A stretch of DNA of 64,000 nt. Origin: Rhizobium pisi. Its GTDB lineage: Bacteria; Pseudomonadota; Alphaproteobacteria; Rhizobiales; Rhizobiaceae. Under the pieces are notes generated by a model. That model did no database searches. It was given only the letters and a program-made list of their open reading frames with translations, and had not been told where the DNA came from. Where the stretch lies: NCBI RefSeq assembly GCF_003938655.1, contig NZ_RJJT01000004.1, forward strand, positions 248,001 through 312,000, written 5' to 3'. The stretch's first letter is position 1; every line of letters begins with the position of its first letter. Both the position numbers and the translations under genes were made by a program. Of this stretch, positions 1 to 9,820 are shown in pieces.

Positions 1-329
1 TCCCTGGCATGGGTGAACAAGCGATCGAGAAGCCGCGCCGCCACCCCGTGCTCGCGGCCGCGAACTTCGGCTGAGACGAACATCTTGCGCAGCGCCGCCT
101 GACTGTTGCCGATGTCCTTGAGCCCGACCGTGCCGACGACGGCGCCGTCCTTGACGGCGACCCAGAACTGACCTTTGCCGGACTGATAGAAATCCGGGAT
201 GACCCTCAGATCCGGCTGCGCATCGGCGGTGATATCGATGCCGAACTCCTCGCGCTGGATCGGCAGGATCACCGACAGCACGGCATCCGCGTCATCAACG
301 GCAAAGGGTCTGATTTCGATGTCCGCCAT
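1..329 (-). CDS. GNAT family N-acetyltransferase (C-terminus cut by window edge)
   Basis: The reading frame opens with an ATG at 329 on the minus strand and runs off the left edge, so only about 109 residues are visible. The protein starts MADIEIRPFAVDDADAV and continues through a stretch ending GQFWVAVKDGAVVGTVGLKD. That is the beta4 strand pattern of the GNAT fold, followed by a segment RKMFVSAEVRGREHGVAARL that matches the acetyl-CoA pyrophosphate loop region (R-G-x-x-x-A form). Family members move an acetyl group from acetyl-CoA to an amine; the substrate cannot be told. It lies just downstream of tldD on the same strand, 15 bases from its stop, so the two may be cotranscribed. Family call is firm, specific role unknown. 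Confidence 0.8.
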   Translation of the reverse strand, partial: MADIEIRPFAVDDADAVLSVILPIQREEFGIDITADAQPDLRVIPDFYQSGKGQFWVAVKDGAVVGTVGLKDIGNSQAALRKMFVSAEVRGREHGVAARLLDRLFTHAR

Positions 330-344
330 CAGGCTCCTCCCGCC

Positions 345-1760
345 TCAGGTCTGCGTGCCGCCGACCGTCACCTGATCCATGCGCAGATGCGGCTGGCCGA
401 CGCCGACCGGCACCCATTGGCCGGCCTTGCCGCAATTGCCGATGCCGGTGTCGAGTTTCATGTCGTTGCCGATCATCGACACCCGCTTCATCGCATCCGG
501 CCCGTTGCCGATCAGCATCGCGCCCTTGATCGGCGCGCCGACTTTGCCGTTCTCGATGAGATAGGCTTCGGTGCAGCCGAAGACGAACTTGCCGGAGGTG
601 ATGTCGACCTGGCCGCCGCCGAAGGAGACGGCATAAATGCCCTTCTTCACCGAGGCGATGATTTCCTCAGGCGTCTTGTCGCCACCGAGCATATAGGTGT
701 TGGTCATGCGCGGCATCGGCACATGCGCATAGCCCTGGCGGCGGCCGTTGCCGGTCGGCGCCATGCCCATCAGCCGGGCATTCTGTCGATCCTGCATATA
801 GCCGACGAGCTTGCCGTTCTCGATCAATACGTTATAGCCCGACGGCGTGCCTTCGTCGTCGATGGTGATCGAGCCGCGACGGTTGTCGATCGTGCCGTCG
901 TCGACGACGGTAACACCAGGAGCGGCCACCATCTGGCCGAGAAGGCCGGCAAAGGCCGACGTCTTTTTGCGGTTGAAATCGCCTTCCAGCCCGTGACCGA
1001 CTGCCTCGTGCAGCATCACGCCTGGCCAGCCGGAGCCGAGAACCACGTCCATCGTGCCTGCCGGCGCATCGATCGCTTCGAGGTTGACGAGCGCCTGGCG
1101 CAACGCCTCGTCGGCGCCGTACTGCCAGCTGCCTTCGGCGATGAAATCGCCGAAGCCGATGCGCCCGCCACTGCCGTAGGAGCCGCTCTCCTGCCGCTCG
1201 CCTTCGCCAACCACGACCGAAATGTTGATGCGTGTCATCGGCCTTATGTCGCGAACGCGGTGCCCGTCGGCCCGCAGGATATCGACGACCTGCCAGCTCG
1301 CCGCGACCGAAGCCGTTACCTGGCGCACCTTGTCATCCTTGCCTCGAAGATAGGCGTCGATGTCCTGCAGGACCTTGACCTTCTCCTCGAAGCTCGGCTG
1401 GCCGATCGGGTTCTGGTCGCCGTAGAACTTCTTGTTGGTGCCTTGCGGGGCGGCGGCATAGGTGCCGGAATAGCCGCGGGTCACCGCGCCGACCGCATCC
1501 GCCGCCCGCTTCAGCGCCGAGACGGAAAGATCGCCCGCATGCGCATAACCGACAGCTTCGCCGGCAACCGCGCGCAAGCCGAAACCCTGTTCGGTGTTGA
1601 AGCTGCCGCCCTTCAGCCGGCCATTGTCGAAGGTCAGTGCTTCTGCCTGAGCATGCTCGATGAACAGCTCGCCGTCATCGGCGCCGGAAAGCGCCTCGGC
1701 GACGAGGCCGCGCATCGTGGCTTCGTCGGCATCGAAAAGCGTCAGGAGATCGGTGGTCAT
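345..1760 (-). CDS. tldD: Metalloprotease TldD
   Basis: TldD partners with TldE (PmbA) in a cytoplasmic zinc protease that degrades small unfolded peptides and matures some modified peptides. The protein is about 471 residues from the ATG at 1760, the usual family length. I prefer this start to the ATG at 1790 because a GGAG ribosome site lies about six bases upstream of it. The zinc motif HEAVGH is present in the mid-region (LHEAVGHGLEGDFN), followed by the glycine-rich C-terminal half with SGKFVFGCTEAYLIENGK and the terminal IGNCGKAGQWVPVGVGQPHL, all typical of TldD. The gene stands alone, with the partner pmbA not in this window. An inverted repeat lies just upstream at 1796-1821. Confidence 0.95.
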   Translation of the reverse strand: MTTDLLTLFDADEATMRGLVAEALSGADDGELFIEHAQAEALTFDNGRLKGGSFNTEQGFGLRAVAGEAVGYAHAGDLSVSALKRAADAVGAVTRGYSGTYAAAPQGTNKKFYGDQNPIGQPSFEEKVKVLQDIDAYLRGKDDKVRQVTASVAASWQVVDILRADGHRVRDIRPMTRINISVVVGEGERQESGSYGSGGRIGFGDFIAEGSWQYGADEALRQALVNLEAIDAPAGTMDVVLGSGWPGVMLHEAVGHGLEGDFNRKKTSAFAGLLGQMVAAPGVTVVDDGTIDNRRGSITIDDEGTPSGYNVLIENGKLVGYMQDRQNARLMGMAPTGNGRRQGYAHVPMPRMTNTYMLGGDKTPEEIIASVKKGIYAVSFGGGQVDITSGKFVFGCTEAYLIENGKVGAPIKGAMLIGNGPDAMKRVSMIGNDMKLDTGIGNCGKAGQWVPVGVGQPHLRMDQVTVGGTQT

Positions 1761-1795
1761 GGTTTTCTCCGGCTGAGTATCAAAATTCATGGCTA

Positions 1796-1821
1796 CCCTT
1801 AAATAGGGTCTGATTTAAGGG
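1796..1821. repeat. Short inverted repeat upstream of tldD
   Basis: CCCTTAAAT at 1796-1804 and ATTTAAGGG at 1813-1821 form a perfect 9-bp inverted repeat around an 8-base loop. It is followed by GAGAGTGAAGG, which resembles GAGAGTTAAGG found at 9752-9762 after the larger palindrome upstream of the DUF983 gene. The two may be remnants of the same rhizobial intergenic element, or the hairpin may act on the tldD leader. Confidence 0.5.
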
Positions 1822-1978
1822 AGAGTGAAGGCCTGCCAGAGAATTATCCTTTGCGCGGGCGGATAACCTATGCAGGAATGGGATGCCCGTCACGGGGAAC
1901 TTGGCCTGATTTGCATTCCGTATTCTTCTTGGCGATGGCATATAGTGATTTGTTCGGGGGCAATCCTTGTTAGGATTT

Positions 1979-2530
1979 ATGAGGCGAATTTTCTGCGGAG
2001 CCGCTCTGGCTTTGCTATTTCCAGTCGTTGGTCTGACTGCAGATAACTGGCTTGAAAAAGTCTTCCCCGACCCCGAGGACTGTCTGTCGCAGACGGGGAA
2101 TATATTCTTCAGTTTCGACGAGGGGAAACTGGTTGTGATGGGTTTTCCGAATGCCGAAATCGAAGAGACAGTTAAAAACAACATCGCTTCCGCAGATGTG
2201 GTTTTGAAGGGACAGTGCAAAGGCGGTGCGGCGCTTGATCAGCTTAGGCTGAAGACGGAAGGAAGTTTTTTCGGAAATCAATATTTCGGATTCGAGGTGC
2301 CGGTCTCGGGGTATTTGAACGGAGGATGCGATTCATCCGCATCGTATTCGATCCTCTTTAGAAAGCCAGCGGTTGCTGTCAGGGGCGAAATCGAAAAGCA
2401 AACTGGCAAGAGGCTGGAAATATATTCCCCCAGCAGCCCGCGTACCGGCGATGTAGACGAGATGCCCGGGTACATATTCGACCGGGGCGATCGCAGCGAA
2501 TACGTCTGTAGCTTTGCTGAATCGAATTAG
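1979..2530 (+). CDS. Hypothetical secreted protein
   Basis: I do not recognise this 183-residue protein. The ATG at 1979 has AGGA four bases upstream and begins a clear Sec signal peptide (MRRIFCGAALALLFPVVGLTA) that should be cut near residue 21. The mature part has several cysteines, in DCLSQTGN, KGQCKGG, GGCDSS and VCSF, consistent with disulphide bonds in the periplasm, and no membrane segment. Base composition is visibly poorer in GC than the flanking genes (runs such as GAAGTTTTTTCGG). It sits divergently from tldD and converges on the IalB-family gene with a gap of only 7 bases. The codon use and isolation suggest an acquired or fast-evolving gene. The frame is believable because of the signal peptide, but the function is unknown. 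Confidence 0.65.
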   Translation: MRRIFCGAALALLFPVVGLTADNWLEKVFPDPEDCLSQTGNIFFSFDEGKLVVMGFPNAEIEETVKNNIASADVVLKGQCKGGAALDQLRLKTEGSFFGNQYFGFEVPVSGYLNGGCDSSASYSILFRKPAVAVRGEIEKQTGKRLEIYSPSSPRTGDVDEMPGYIFDRGDRSEYVCSFAESN

Positions 2531-2537
2531 CCCCACC

Positions 2538-3188
2538 TCACGGCAGTGCGTCGAAGCCTTCGGCGAAGCCCTTGAGGTCGACGGGGATGCCGATGCCTTC
2601 TTCCGGCGTCTGGAAGACGATGAAGGTCGCCTGGGCGCCGCTGCGGAAGGTCTTCAGCAGTTCGTCCTCGAGCACGACTTCGGCATAGCAGCCGTCGGCG
2701 AAGCAGCGCACGAAATAGGCGCGGCCGATATCCTTGCCGTCGACATTGAGCCCGAGCCCGTTCGGCAGGAGCACGCCGAGGGGGGCCAGCACGCGCAGGA
2801 TCTTCGACTTGCGGTCGGCCGTCTTCAAGACGACGACGGAAAGGCCGACCTCCGGCCGATCCTCGGCGATGACGTTCTGCATCAGCGCGCATTGTTCGGT
2901 GGAGGCACCCGCCGGCTTGTCGCAGACGACCGACCATGCGCCGTGGTTGGATTTCACCGTGCCGGGCGCCTGCGGTTGCGTCTGGCCGGGTGTCACCTGT
3001 TCGATATTCGGGCTGGCCGGACTCGGATTGATCGGCGTCGGATGTTGCTGGGCGGGAGCCGGAGCCGGCGCGGAAGCGGGCGGCTTGGCCTGTGACGGCG
3101 TGGGTTGCTGTGCGAAAACGGGCGTCGTCGCTGCGGCCGCGATGCTGGCAGTCACGAGAAGCGACTGCGCGAGGGAACGGAAACCCAT
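2538..3188 (-). CDS. Invasion-associated locus B (IalB) family protein
   Basis: This is a periplasmic or envelope protein of about 216 residues. The start at 3188 is chosen because it begins a signal peptide (MGFRSLAQSLLVTASIAAAATTPVFA) and has AGAGG upstream; the frame stays open further upstream but that part is low-complexity noise. After a Pro/Gln/Ala-rich linker (about residues 26-75) comes the IalB core: KSNHGAWSVVCDKPAG, then CALMQNVIAEDRPEVGLSV, LRVLAPLGVLLPNGLGLNVDGK, and a pair of cysteines in VRCFADGCYAEV. IalB was named in Bartonella for its role in erythrocyte invasion, but in free-living rhizobia the role is undefined. It is divergent from the cytochrome oxidase operon. Confidence 0.85.
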   Translation of the reverse strand: MGFRSLAQSLLVTASIAAAATTPVFAQQPTPSQAKPPASAPAPAPAQQHPTPINPSPASPNIEQVTPGQTQPQAPGTVKSNHGAWSVVCDKPAGASTEQCALMQNVIAEDRPEVGLSVVVLKTADRKSKILRVLAPLGVLLPNGLGLNVDGKDIGRAYFVRCFADGCYAEVVLEDELLKTFRSGAQATFIVFQTPEEGIGIPVDLKGFAEGFDALP

Positions 3189-3528
3189 GGAAACCTCTGG
3201 ATATCGAATCATTGCGGCTATTGTTGAAGCTGCCCACCAAAAATGAAAAGCCCCACCCCGTGAAAACCGGGGGACTGCGGCGGAAATTGGACCTTTCGGA
3301 AAGAATGTGCAGCACTCGGATTGGCCGGAAAGCTGATTTTTCATATGCTGATGAAAAACTTGGGATGTTTTGCCGTTCTGGCCTGCCTACACTTTGAGCA
3401 AAAATGCCGCATAGACAATTGCTCTGGCCTGTTGCGGCAAATGCCAAACTGTGGTTTGAAGCGCTGAAGATGGCAAGGATTCTGCGTTCGATTTTGCAGG
3501 TCAAGCGCTCGAGGGAGATAATAAGGTG
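3189..3528. promoter_or_regulatory. Divergent intergenic region between the IalB gene and coxB
   Basis: This 340-base stretch holds no convincing gene and must carry the promoters of both flanking genes. It contains a perfect 8-bp inverted repeat, TTTTTCAT (3337-3344) and ATGAAAAA (3351-3358), and a second one, TGCCGCA (3405-3411) and TGCGGCA (3433-3439). A GGGAG/AAGG ribosome site precedes coxB. I could not pick a confident -35/-10 pair. Confidence 0.45.
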
Positions 3529-4413
3529 ATGAAGAAGGCTTATGCAGCTCTGACCGCGCTGGTCTGTCTGCTTTTTGCTTCCGGCACATATGCCGACCAG
3601 CCGATGCCGTGGCAGGCGACGTTGCAGCCGGCGGCGACGCCGATCATGCGGGAAATTCATTGGTTCGAACAATATACTCTTTGGTTTATCGTTCCGATTA
3701 CGCTCTTCGTTCTGATCCTGCTTGTTGTCGTCTGCGTCAAGTTCCGCGCCAGCGCGAACCCGGTTCCGTCGAGGACGAGCCACAACACGCTGATCGAGGT
3801 CTTCTGGACCGTGGGGCCGGTCTTGGTGCTTCTTCTTCTCGCAATTCCCTCGTTTAATCTTCTGACGGCGCAGTTGACGCTGCCCGAAAACCCCGATGTG
3901 ACGATCAAGGCGACCGCCACCCAGTGGCAGTGGAACTATGAATACGAGGGTTCGGGCGATAGCCCGCTCGCTTTCGATTCCTACCTCCTGAAGGACCAGG
4001 ACCGCGCCGCCGCCGGCAAGGAAGACAAGTCGATCTACCCGCGTCTTCTCGCCGTCGACAACGAACTGGTCCTGCCGGTCAACAAGACTGTGCGCGTTCT
4101 CGTCACGTCAGCACCGACCGACGTCATCCATGCCTTCGCCATGCCGTCCTTCGGCGTCAAGATCGATGCCGTGCCGGGCCGCTTGAACGAAACCTGGTTC
4201 CGGGCCGAGCGCGAGGGCCTGTTCTACGGCCAGTGTTCCGAGCTCTGCGGCAAGGACCATGCGTTCATGCCGATCGCCATCCGCGTCGTCTCCGAGGACA
4301 AGTACAAGCAGTGGCTGACCACGGCCGCCAGCGACCTGCCCGGCGCCTACAAGACACTCATGGCCGCAACCGATGGTCCCGCAAAGACCGTCGACGTTGC
4401 CGAAGCACAGTAA
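3529..4413 (+). CDS. coxB: Cytochrome c oxidase subunit II
   Basis: CoxB carries the CuA centre that accepts electrons from cytochrome c in aa3 oxidase. The 294-residue protein has a signal peptide (residues 1-23), two membrane helices (about 51-71 and 92-110) and a periplasmic cupredoxin domain. The aromatic patch TQWQWNYEYE at 131-140 and all CuA ligands are present: His201, Cys236, Glu238, Cys240, His244 and Met247 in GQCSELCGKDHAFMP. The ATG at 3529 directly follows an in-frame GTG; ATG fits the ribosome site better. It is the first gene of the coxB-ctaD-ctaB-orf-ctaG-ctaE operon, and ctaD starts 18 bases after its stop. The charged insert DQDRAAAGKEDKSIYPRLLAVDN is usual in alphaproteobacterial members. 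Confidence 0.97.
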   Translation: MKKAYAALTALVCLLFASGTYADQPMPWQATLQPAATPIMREIHWFEQYTLWFIVPITLFVLILLVVVCVKFRASANPVPSRTSHNTLIEVFWTVGPVLVLLLLAIPSFNLLTAQLTLPENPDVTIKATATQWQWNYEYEGSGDSPLAFDSYLLKDQDRAAAGKEDKSIYPRLLAVDNELVLPVNKTVRVLVTSAPTDVIHAFAMPSFGVKIDAVPGRLNETWFRAEREGLFYGQCSELCGKDHAFMPIAIRVVSEDKYKQWLTTAASDLPGAYKTLMAATDGPAKTVDVAEAQ

Positions 4414-6132
<1,719 letters not shown>

Positions 6133-6196
6133 TACGCGCAAGCATCGGGACGCCGCATTCAATACGGCGTCCTGACATTGAGACATTCAGGACGGA

Positions 6197-7150
6197 ATGA
6201 TGACGGTTATCGACAATCACGAGGCGCTTGCGGAGGACGGCGAAATGTCGGAAGCAAGTGCGCGCGATTATTTCGAGCTTTTGAAGCCGCGGGTCATGTC
6301 GCTCGTGGTCTTCACCGCTTTTGCCGGCCTCGTGCTGGCGCCGGGTCACATCAATCCCGTCCTCGGCCTGATCGCCATCCTTTGCATCGCCGTCGGCGCG
6401 GGTGCCTCCGGCGCGCTTAACATGTGGTACGATGCCGATATCGACGCCGTCATGAGCCGCACGGCCAAGCGCCCGATCCCGGCCGGCCGCATCGCGCCGT
6501 CCGAAGCGCTGGCTTTCGGCCTCGTGCTTTCAGGCTTTTCTGTCGTCATTCTCGGCCTTGCCGTCAATTGGCTCTCGGCGGCCATTCTCGCCTTCACCAT
6601 CTTCTTCTATGCCGTCGTCTACACCATGTGGCTGAAGCGCTCGACGCCGCAGAATATCGTCATCGGTGGTGCCGCCGGCGCCTTTCCGCCGATGATCGGC
6701 TGGGCCTGCGTCACGAATTCGGTGACGATTGAGAGCACCGTTCTCTTCTTCATCATCTTCCTGTGGACCCCGGCGCATTTCTGGGCGCTCGCGCTCTTCA
6801 AGATGCGCGATTACGAGGCTGTCGGCGTGCCGATGCTGCCGAACGTCGCCGGCGAGCGCGTGACAAAGCATCAGATCGTTGCCTATGCGGTGCTGACCGC
6901 CATCTGCGCGGTGTTGCCGTTCTTCCTCGGTTTTGCGAGCTTCGGCTATGGCCTTGTCGCCGCCGTCCTCGGCGCGGTCTTCATTTACTGTTCCATCGCC
7001 GTCTGGCGCATGCCCGACGGCGATCTGAAGATGATCCCGGCGAAGAAGCTCTTCGGCTTCTCGATCTTCTATCTCTTCGCCGTGTTCTCCGCCTTGATGT
7101 TCGACCGGCTGGCCTCGATGCTCGCCTCACACGCTGGAGGTTGGCTCTGA
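6197..7150 (+). CDS. ctaB: Protoheme IX farnesyltransferase (heme O synthase)
   Basis: CtaB attaches a farnesyl group to heme b to make heme O, the precursor of heme A used by subunit I. The 317-residue UbiA-family membrane protein has the first Asp-rich motif [19 protein letters not shown] near residues 75-93 (N-x3-D-x3-D) and the second in the loop [15 protein letters not shown]. About nine hydrophobic segments follow. Two ATGs lie in tandem at 6197 and 6200 and either could start. It lies 64 bases after ctaD; its TGA overlaps the next ATG by one base, so downstream genes are probably translationally coupled. Confidence 0.96.
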   Translation: MMTVIDNHEALAEDGEMSEASARDYFELLKPRVMSLVVFTAFAGLVLAPGHINPVLGLIAILCIAVGAGASGALNMWYDADIDAVMSRTAKRPIPAGRIAPSEALAFGLVLSGFSVVILGLAVNWLSAAILAFTIFFYAVVYTMWLKRSTPQNIVIGGAAGAFPPMIGWACVTNSVTIESTVLFFIIFLWTPAHFWALALFKMRDYEAVGVPMLPNVAGERVTKHQIVAYAVLTAICAVLPFFLGFASFGYGLVAAVLGAVFIYCSIAVWRMPDGDLKMIPAKKLFGFSIFYLFAVFSALMFDRLASMLASHAGGWL

Positions 7151-7290
7151 TGGAATTGGTCAAGCTCACGGAATCGCAGCGCAAATCGCGCCGCAACCGC
7201 AACGTCGCCCTCGGACTGGTGCTTGCCGGCCTCGTCATCCTCTTCTACGCGATCACCATCGTGAAGTTCAGTGGGGGCGTGGCTGGATGA
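7150..7290 (+). CDS. Small single-pass membrane protein of the oxidase operon (CoxF-like)
   Basis: This 46-residue protein is squeezed between ctaB and ctaG: its ATG shares a base with the ctaB stop and its TGA overlaps the ctaG ATG by four. It has a basic N-terminal part ([13 protein letters not shown]) and one membrane helix (about residues 19-40, [20 protein letters not shown]). Short proteins of this kind at this position are common in alphaproteobacterial oxidase operons and are often labelled CoxF or cytochrome oxidase assembly protein. The exact role, perhaps a small oxidase subunit or assembly factor, is not settled. The tight overlaps make it a real gene. Confidence 0.85.
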   Translation: MELVKLTESQRKSRRNRNVALGLVLAGLVILFYAITIVKFSGGVAG

Positions 7291-7895
7291 GCGAAAACGC
7301 CGGCGCGCCGAAGAAGCAGGGCCGCAACAACGGCGCTGTCGTTATGATGTGCCTGAGTTTCGTCTTCGGCATGGGGGCGATGAGCTATGCCGCCGTGCCG
7401 CTCTACCGAATCTTCTGCCAGGTGACGGGCTATAACGGTACGACGCAGCGCGTCGATCAGGTATCGAGCGTCGTGCTCGACCGCACGATGCGCGTCACCT
7501 TCGACGCCAATGTCGCTCCCGGCCTGCAATGGGAATTCAAGCCGGTCGAACGCGAAGTCAATCCGAAGATCGGCGAGACCATAAAGGTCAATTTCATCGC
7601 CGAGAACCGTTCGAACGAAACCCAGCGCGGCCAGGCGGTTTTCAACGTCACCCCGGGCGAAGCGGGCGTTTATTTCAACAAGGTGCAATGTTTCTGCTTT
7701 ACGGAAACGGACCTGAAGCCGGGCGAAAAGCTCGAAATGCCGGTGGTGTTCTACATCGATCCGGAGATCGTCAAGGCCGTGGAATCGAAGGATATCCACA
7801 CGGTCACGCTGTCATATACGTTCTACCCGAAAGAGGGACCGAAGCCGGTGGCTTCGAATGAGGGTGGTGCGGTGAAGATTGAAAAGAAACTTTGA
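7287..7895 (+). CDS. ctaG: Cytochrome c oxidase assembly protein CtaG (Cox11 family)
   Basis: Cox11/CtaG delivers copper to the CuB site of subunit I. The 202-residue protein has an N-terminal membrane anchor (about residues 15-37, containing [20 protein letters not shown]) followed by [15 protein letters not shown] and a periplasmic immunoglobulin-like domain. The copper motif CFCF is at about residues 135-138 ([16 protein letters not shown]), and the domain ends with the family pattern VTLSYTFYP. It overlaps the preceding 46-residue gene by four bases and lies 61 bases ahead of ctaE. Confidence 0.96.
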   Translation: MSENAGAPKKQGRNNGAVVMMCLSFVFGMGAMSYAAVPLYRIFCQVTGYNGTTQRVDQVSSVVLDRTMRVTFDANVAPGLQWEFKPVEREVNPKIGETIKVNFIAENRSNETQRGQAVFNVTPGEAGVYFNKVQCFCFTETDLKPGEKLEMPVVFYIDPEIVKAVESKDIHTVTLSYTFYPKEGPKPVASNEGGAVKIEKKL

Positions 7896-7956
7896 TCAAG
7901 GCTCGTTTCCGGTTATGCCGGGAACGGAGTGAAGGAAGACATCCGGGGATAGCTAC

Positions 7957-8835
7957 ATGGCCGATGCTCATCAGAAGAACCACGACTACCACATCATAGA
8001 TCCGAGCCCGTGGCCGATTCTCGCCTCGCTTGGCGCCTTCATCATGGCGATTGGCGGCGTCTGCTATATGCGCTATCTCAGCGCCGGCTCGTTCAAGCTC
8101 GCGGGAATGGAACTCGCCAATCCCTGGCTCTTCTACATCGGCCTGGTGCTGGTTCTCTACGTCATGTACGGCTGGTGGGCCGATACGGTGAAGGAAGCCC
8201 ATGAGGGCGCCCATACCCGCGTCGTGTCGCTTCACCTGCGCTACGGCATGATCATGTTCATCGCTTCGGAAGTGATGTTCTTCGTCGCCTGGTTCTGGGC
8301 CTATTTCGACGCCAGCCTCTATCCGAACGAAGCGATTCAGGCTGCCCGCATGCTCTATACCGGCGGCACCTGGCCGCCGAAGGGCATCGAAGTTCTCGAT
8401 CCCTGGCATCTGCCGATCTACAACACCGTCATCCTGCTGCTCTCTGGCACGACGGTCACCTGGGCGCACCATGCGCTGCTGCACAACGACCGCAAGGGCC
8501 TGATCCAGGGCCTGACGCTGACGGTGCTGCTGGGCATCTTGTTCTCCTCCGTGCAGGCTTACGAATATGCCCACGCGCCCTTCGCCTTCAAGAATTCGAT
8601 CTATGGCGCGACCTTCTTCATGGCGACCGGTTTCCACGGTTTCCACGTTCTCGTCGGCACGATTTTCTTGGCTGTTTGCCTGATCCGCGCTCTGCGTGGT
8701 GATTTCACCCCGAAGCAGCATTTCGGCTTCGAAGCAGCTGCCTGGTACTGGCACTTCGTCGACGTCGTCTGGCTGTTCCTGTTCTTCTGCATCTACGTCT
8801 GGGGCGGCTGGGGCGCTCCGCTAGCCGCAGGCTGA
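7957..8835 (+). CDS. ctaE: Cytochrome c oxidase subunit III
   Basis: Subunit III stabilises the catalytic core of aa3 oxidase and binds lipid. The 292-residue protein begins MADAHQKNHDYHIIDPSPWP, as in other rhizobial forms, and has seven hydrophobic segments. Family signatures are FIASEVMFFVAWFWAYF, GFHGFHVLVGT and WYWHFVDVVWLFLFF at the C-terminus. It is the last gene of the oxidase operon and is followed within 20 bases by a strong rho-independent terminator. Confidence 0.97.
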   Translation: MADAHQKNHDYHIIDPSPWPILASLGAFIMAIGGVCYMRYLSAGSFKLAGMELANPWLFYIGLVLVLYVMYGWWADTVKEAHEGAHTRVVSLHLRYGMIMFIASEVMFFVAWFWAYFDASLYPNEAIQAARMLYTGGTWPPKGIEVLDPWHLPIYNTVILLLSGTTVTWAHHALLHNDRKGLIQGLTLTVLLGILFSSVQAYEYAHAPFAFKNSIYGATFFMATGFHGFHVLVGTIFLAVCLIRALRGDFTPKQHFGFEAAAWYWHFVDVVWLFLFFCIYVWGGWGAPLAAG

Positions 8836-8852
8836 TCGGAACGAAATTTGAG

Positions 8853-8880
8853 AAAAGGCGGGAATGGTGCCCGCCTTTTT
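8853..8880 (+). terminator. Rho-independent terminator of the cox operon
   Basis: AAAAGGCGGG (8853-8862) pairs perfectly with CCCGCCTTTT (8870-8879) around a 7-base loop, and the run of T residues follows. It lies 18 bases after the ctaE stop and separates the oxidase operon from the minus-strand kinase gene. Confidence 0.9.
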
Positions 8881-8932
8881 GTTGCCGAGTGTCGTTTACT
8901 TGGCCTGGTGCTACGGCTGTCAGGTTATCGGC

Positions 8933-9574
8933 TCAGCGCATACCGGCGATCCGTTCGAAGGCCGAAGGCTCGGGAATACCGAGATCCAACTGATGGCGGA
9001 TCGCCTCGGCGCATTCGAGCGGTGTCAGCACCGAGGTATCGACCTCCATATCGTAGATGCCAGGCCGATGCACTTCGTCCTGCCAGCGTTGTACCGGTTC
9101 TGGAACGGGCACTTCCTCCGTGGCGTTGAGATAAAGCGTCTCGCGCCCTTCTTGGGCAATTTCGCGCCGCCGCATGATCGTCTCGATCGGACAGCGCACG
9201 CCGACGAACAGCACCGGAAAATCTTCCAGTCGCCGGGCGCAATCGGCAAGAATGCCGAGCGGCCTGGAATTGCTGTCGTGATGGCCGAGATCGGCGACGA
9301 CGTTGAGGCCGAACCCGGCATGGATGGCGATCGATTCGTAAAGGGCGGCATAGAGGAACGGCACCAGTTCCTCGAGTTCCGGCCGCTCGCCGCCTGGGCG
9401 AAGGCCGATGCCGGGCAGGTAGCGCTTCGGTGTCATGGCATTGTAGCCGTCGACGCCGAGGTTGATCCACGGCCCTTCGAAGTGTTCCTGTACTGCACGC
9501 ACGATGCTTGATTTACCGCTCCGCGGCGCGCCGTTCAGGATAATGATCTGTGCGGAATGGCTATCTCTCGTCAT
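8933..9574 (-). CDS. Chloramphenicol phosphotransferase (CPT)-like P-loop kinase
   Basis: The 213-residue protein resembles the CPT family (streptomycete enzymes that phosphorylate chloramphenicol) in order and spacing of motifs: IIILNGAPRSGKSSIVRAVQ (Walker A, about residues 10-29), PWINLGVDGYNAMTP with the aspartate that acts as base in CPT, VLFVGVRCPIETIMRRRE, and YDMEVDTSVLTPLECA near the end. It is longer than classic CPT by an insert around residues 50-75. The true substrate is unknown and need not be chloramphenicol. It lies on the minus strand between ctaE and the DUF983 gene, a position where, as I recall, many rhizobia have no gene, and its upstream region holds a palindromic repeat. 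Confidence 0.8.
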   Translation of the reverse strand: MTRDSHSAQIIILNGAPRSGKSSIVRAVQEHFEGPWINLGVDGYNAMTPKRYLPGIGLRPGGERPELEELVPFLYAALYESIAIHAGFGLNVVADLGHHDSNSRPLGILADCARRLEDFPVLFVGVRCPIETIMRRREIAQEGRETLYLNATEEVPVPEPVQRWQDEVHRPGIYDMEVDTSVLTPLECAEAIRHQLDLGIPEPSAFERIAGMR

Positions 9575-9606
9575 CAGTCTTCTTCTTCTGTTTGGCGCGA
9601 ATCACT

Positions 9607-9702
9607 ACAGCGCCGTGCGTCTTTCAGACGCACAAAGGACGCTGTAACACCTTGAATTGCTGCATAATTCCCTAAATCGTTTCTGATTTAGGGAATTATG
9701 CA
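9607..9702. repeat. Rhizobial palindromic intergenic element (two hairpins)
   Basis: Two perfect hairpins lie back to back. The first has outer arms TACAGCG (9607-9613) and CGCTGTA (9641-9647) enclosing GTGCGTC (9616-9622) and GACGCAC (9628-9634). The second is an 18-bp perfect inverted repeat, TGCATAATTCCCTAAATC (9661-9678) and its complement (9685-9702), around a 6-base loop. I recall similar paired elements scattered between genes in Rhizobium genomes. It lies between the CPT-like gene and DUF983, and a related short motif occurs at 1796-1832. Confidence 0.75.
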
Positions 9703-9820
9703 GCGGCGAAATCGCGCAGGCATTTCCCTTCGTCCTGCGAATAATTTATGGGAGAGTTAAGGCAGCATCGAAAAAGCTGTGGCCGCCAAGCTGCCGGAAA
9801 GAATGGCCAGAAGGAATGCT

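Noticed and set aside
387..1802. 471-codon plus-strand frame opposite tldD
   Set aside because: Shadow frame; no ribosome site and no family similarity, while tldD is intact on the other strand.
3341..3589. 82-codon minus-strand frame overlapping the coxB start
   Set aside because: No signal, no motif, and it would overlap the coxB signal-peptide region; more likely promoter DNA.
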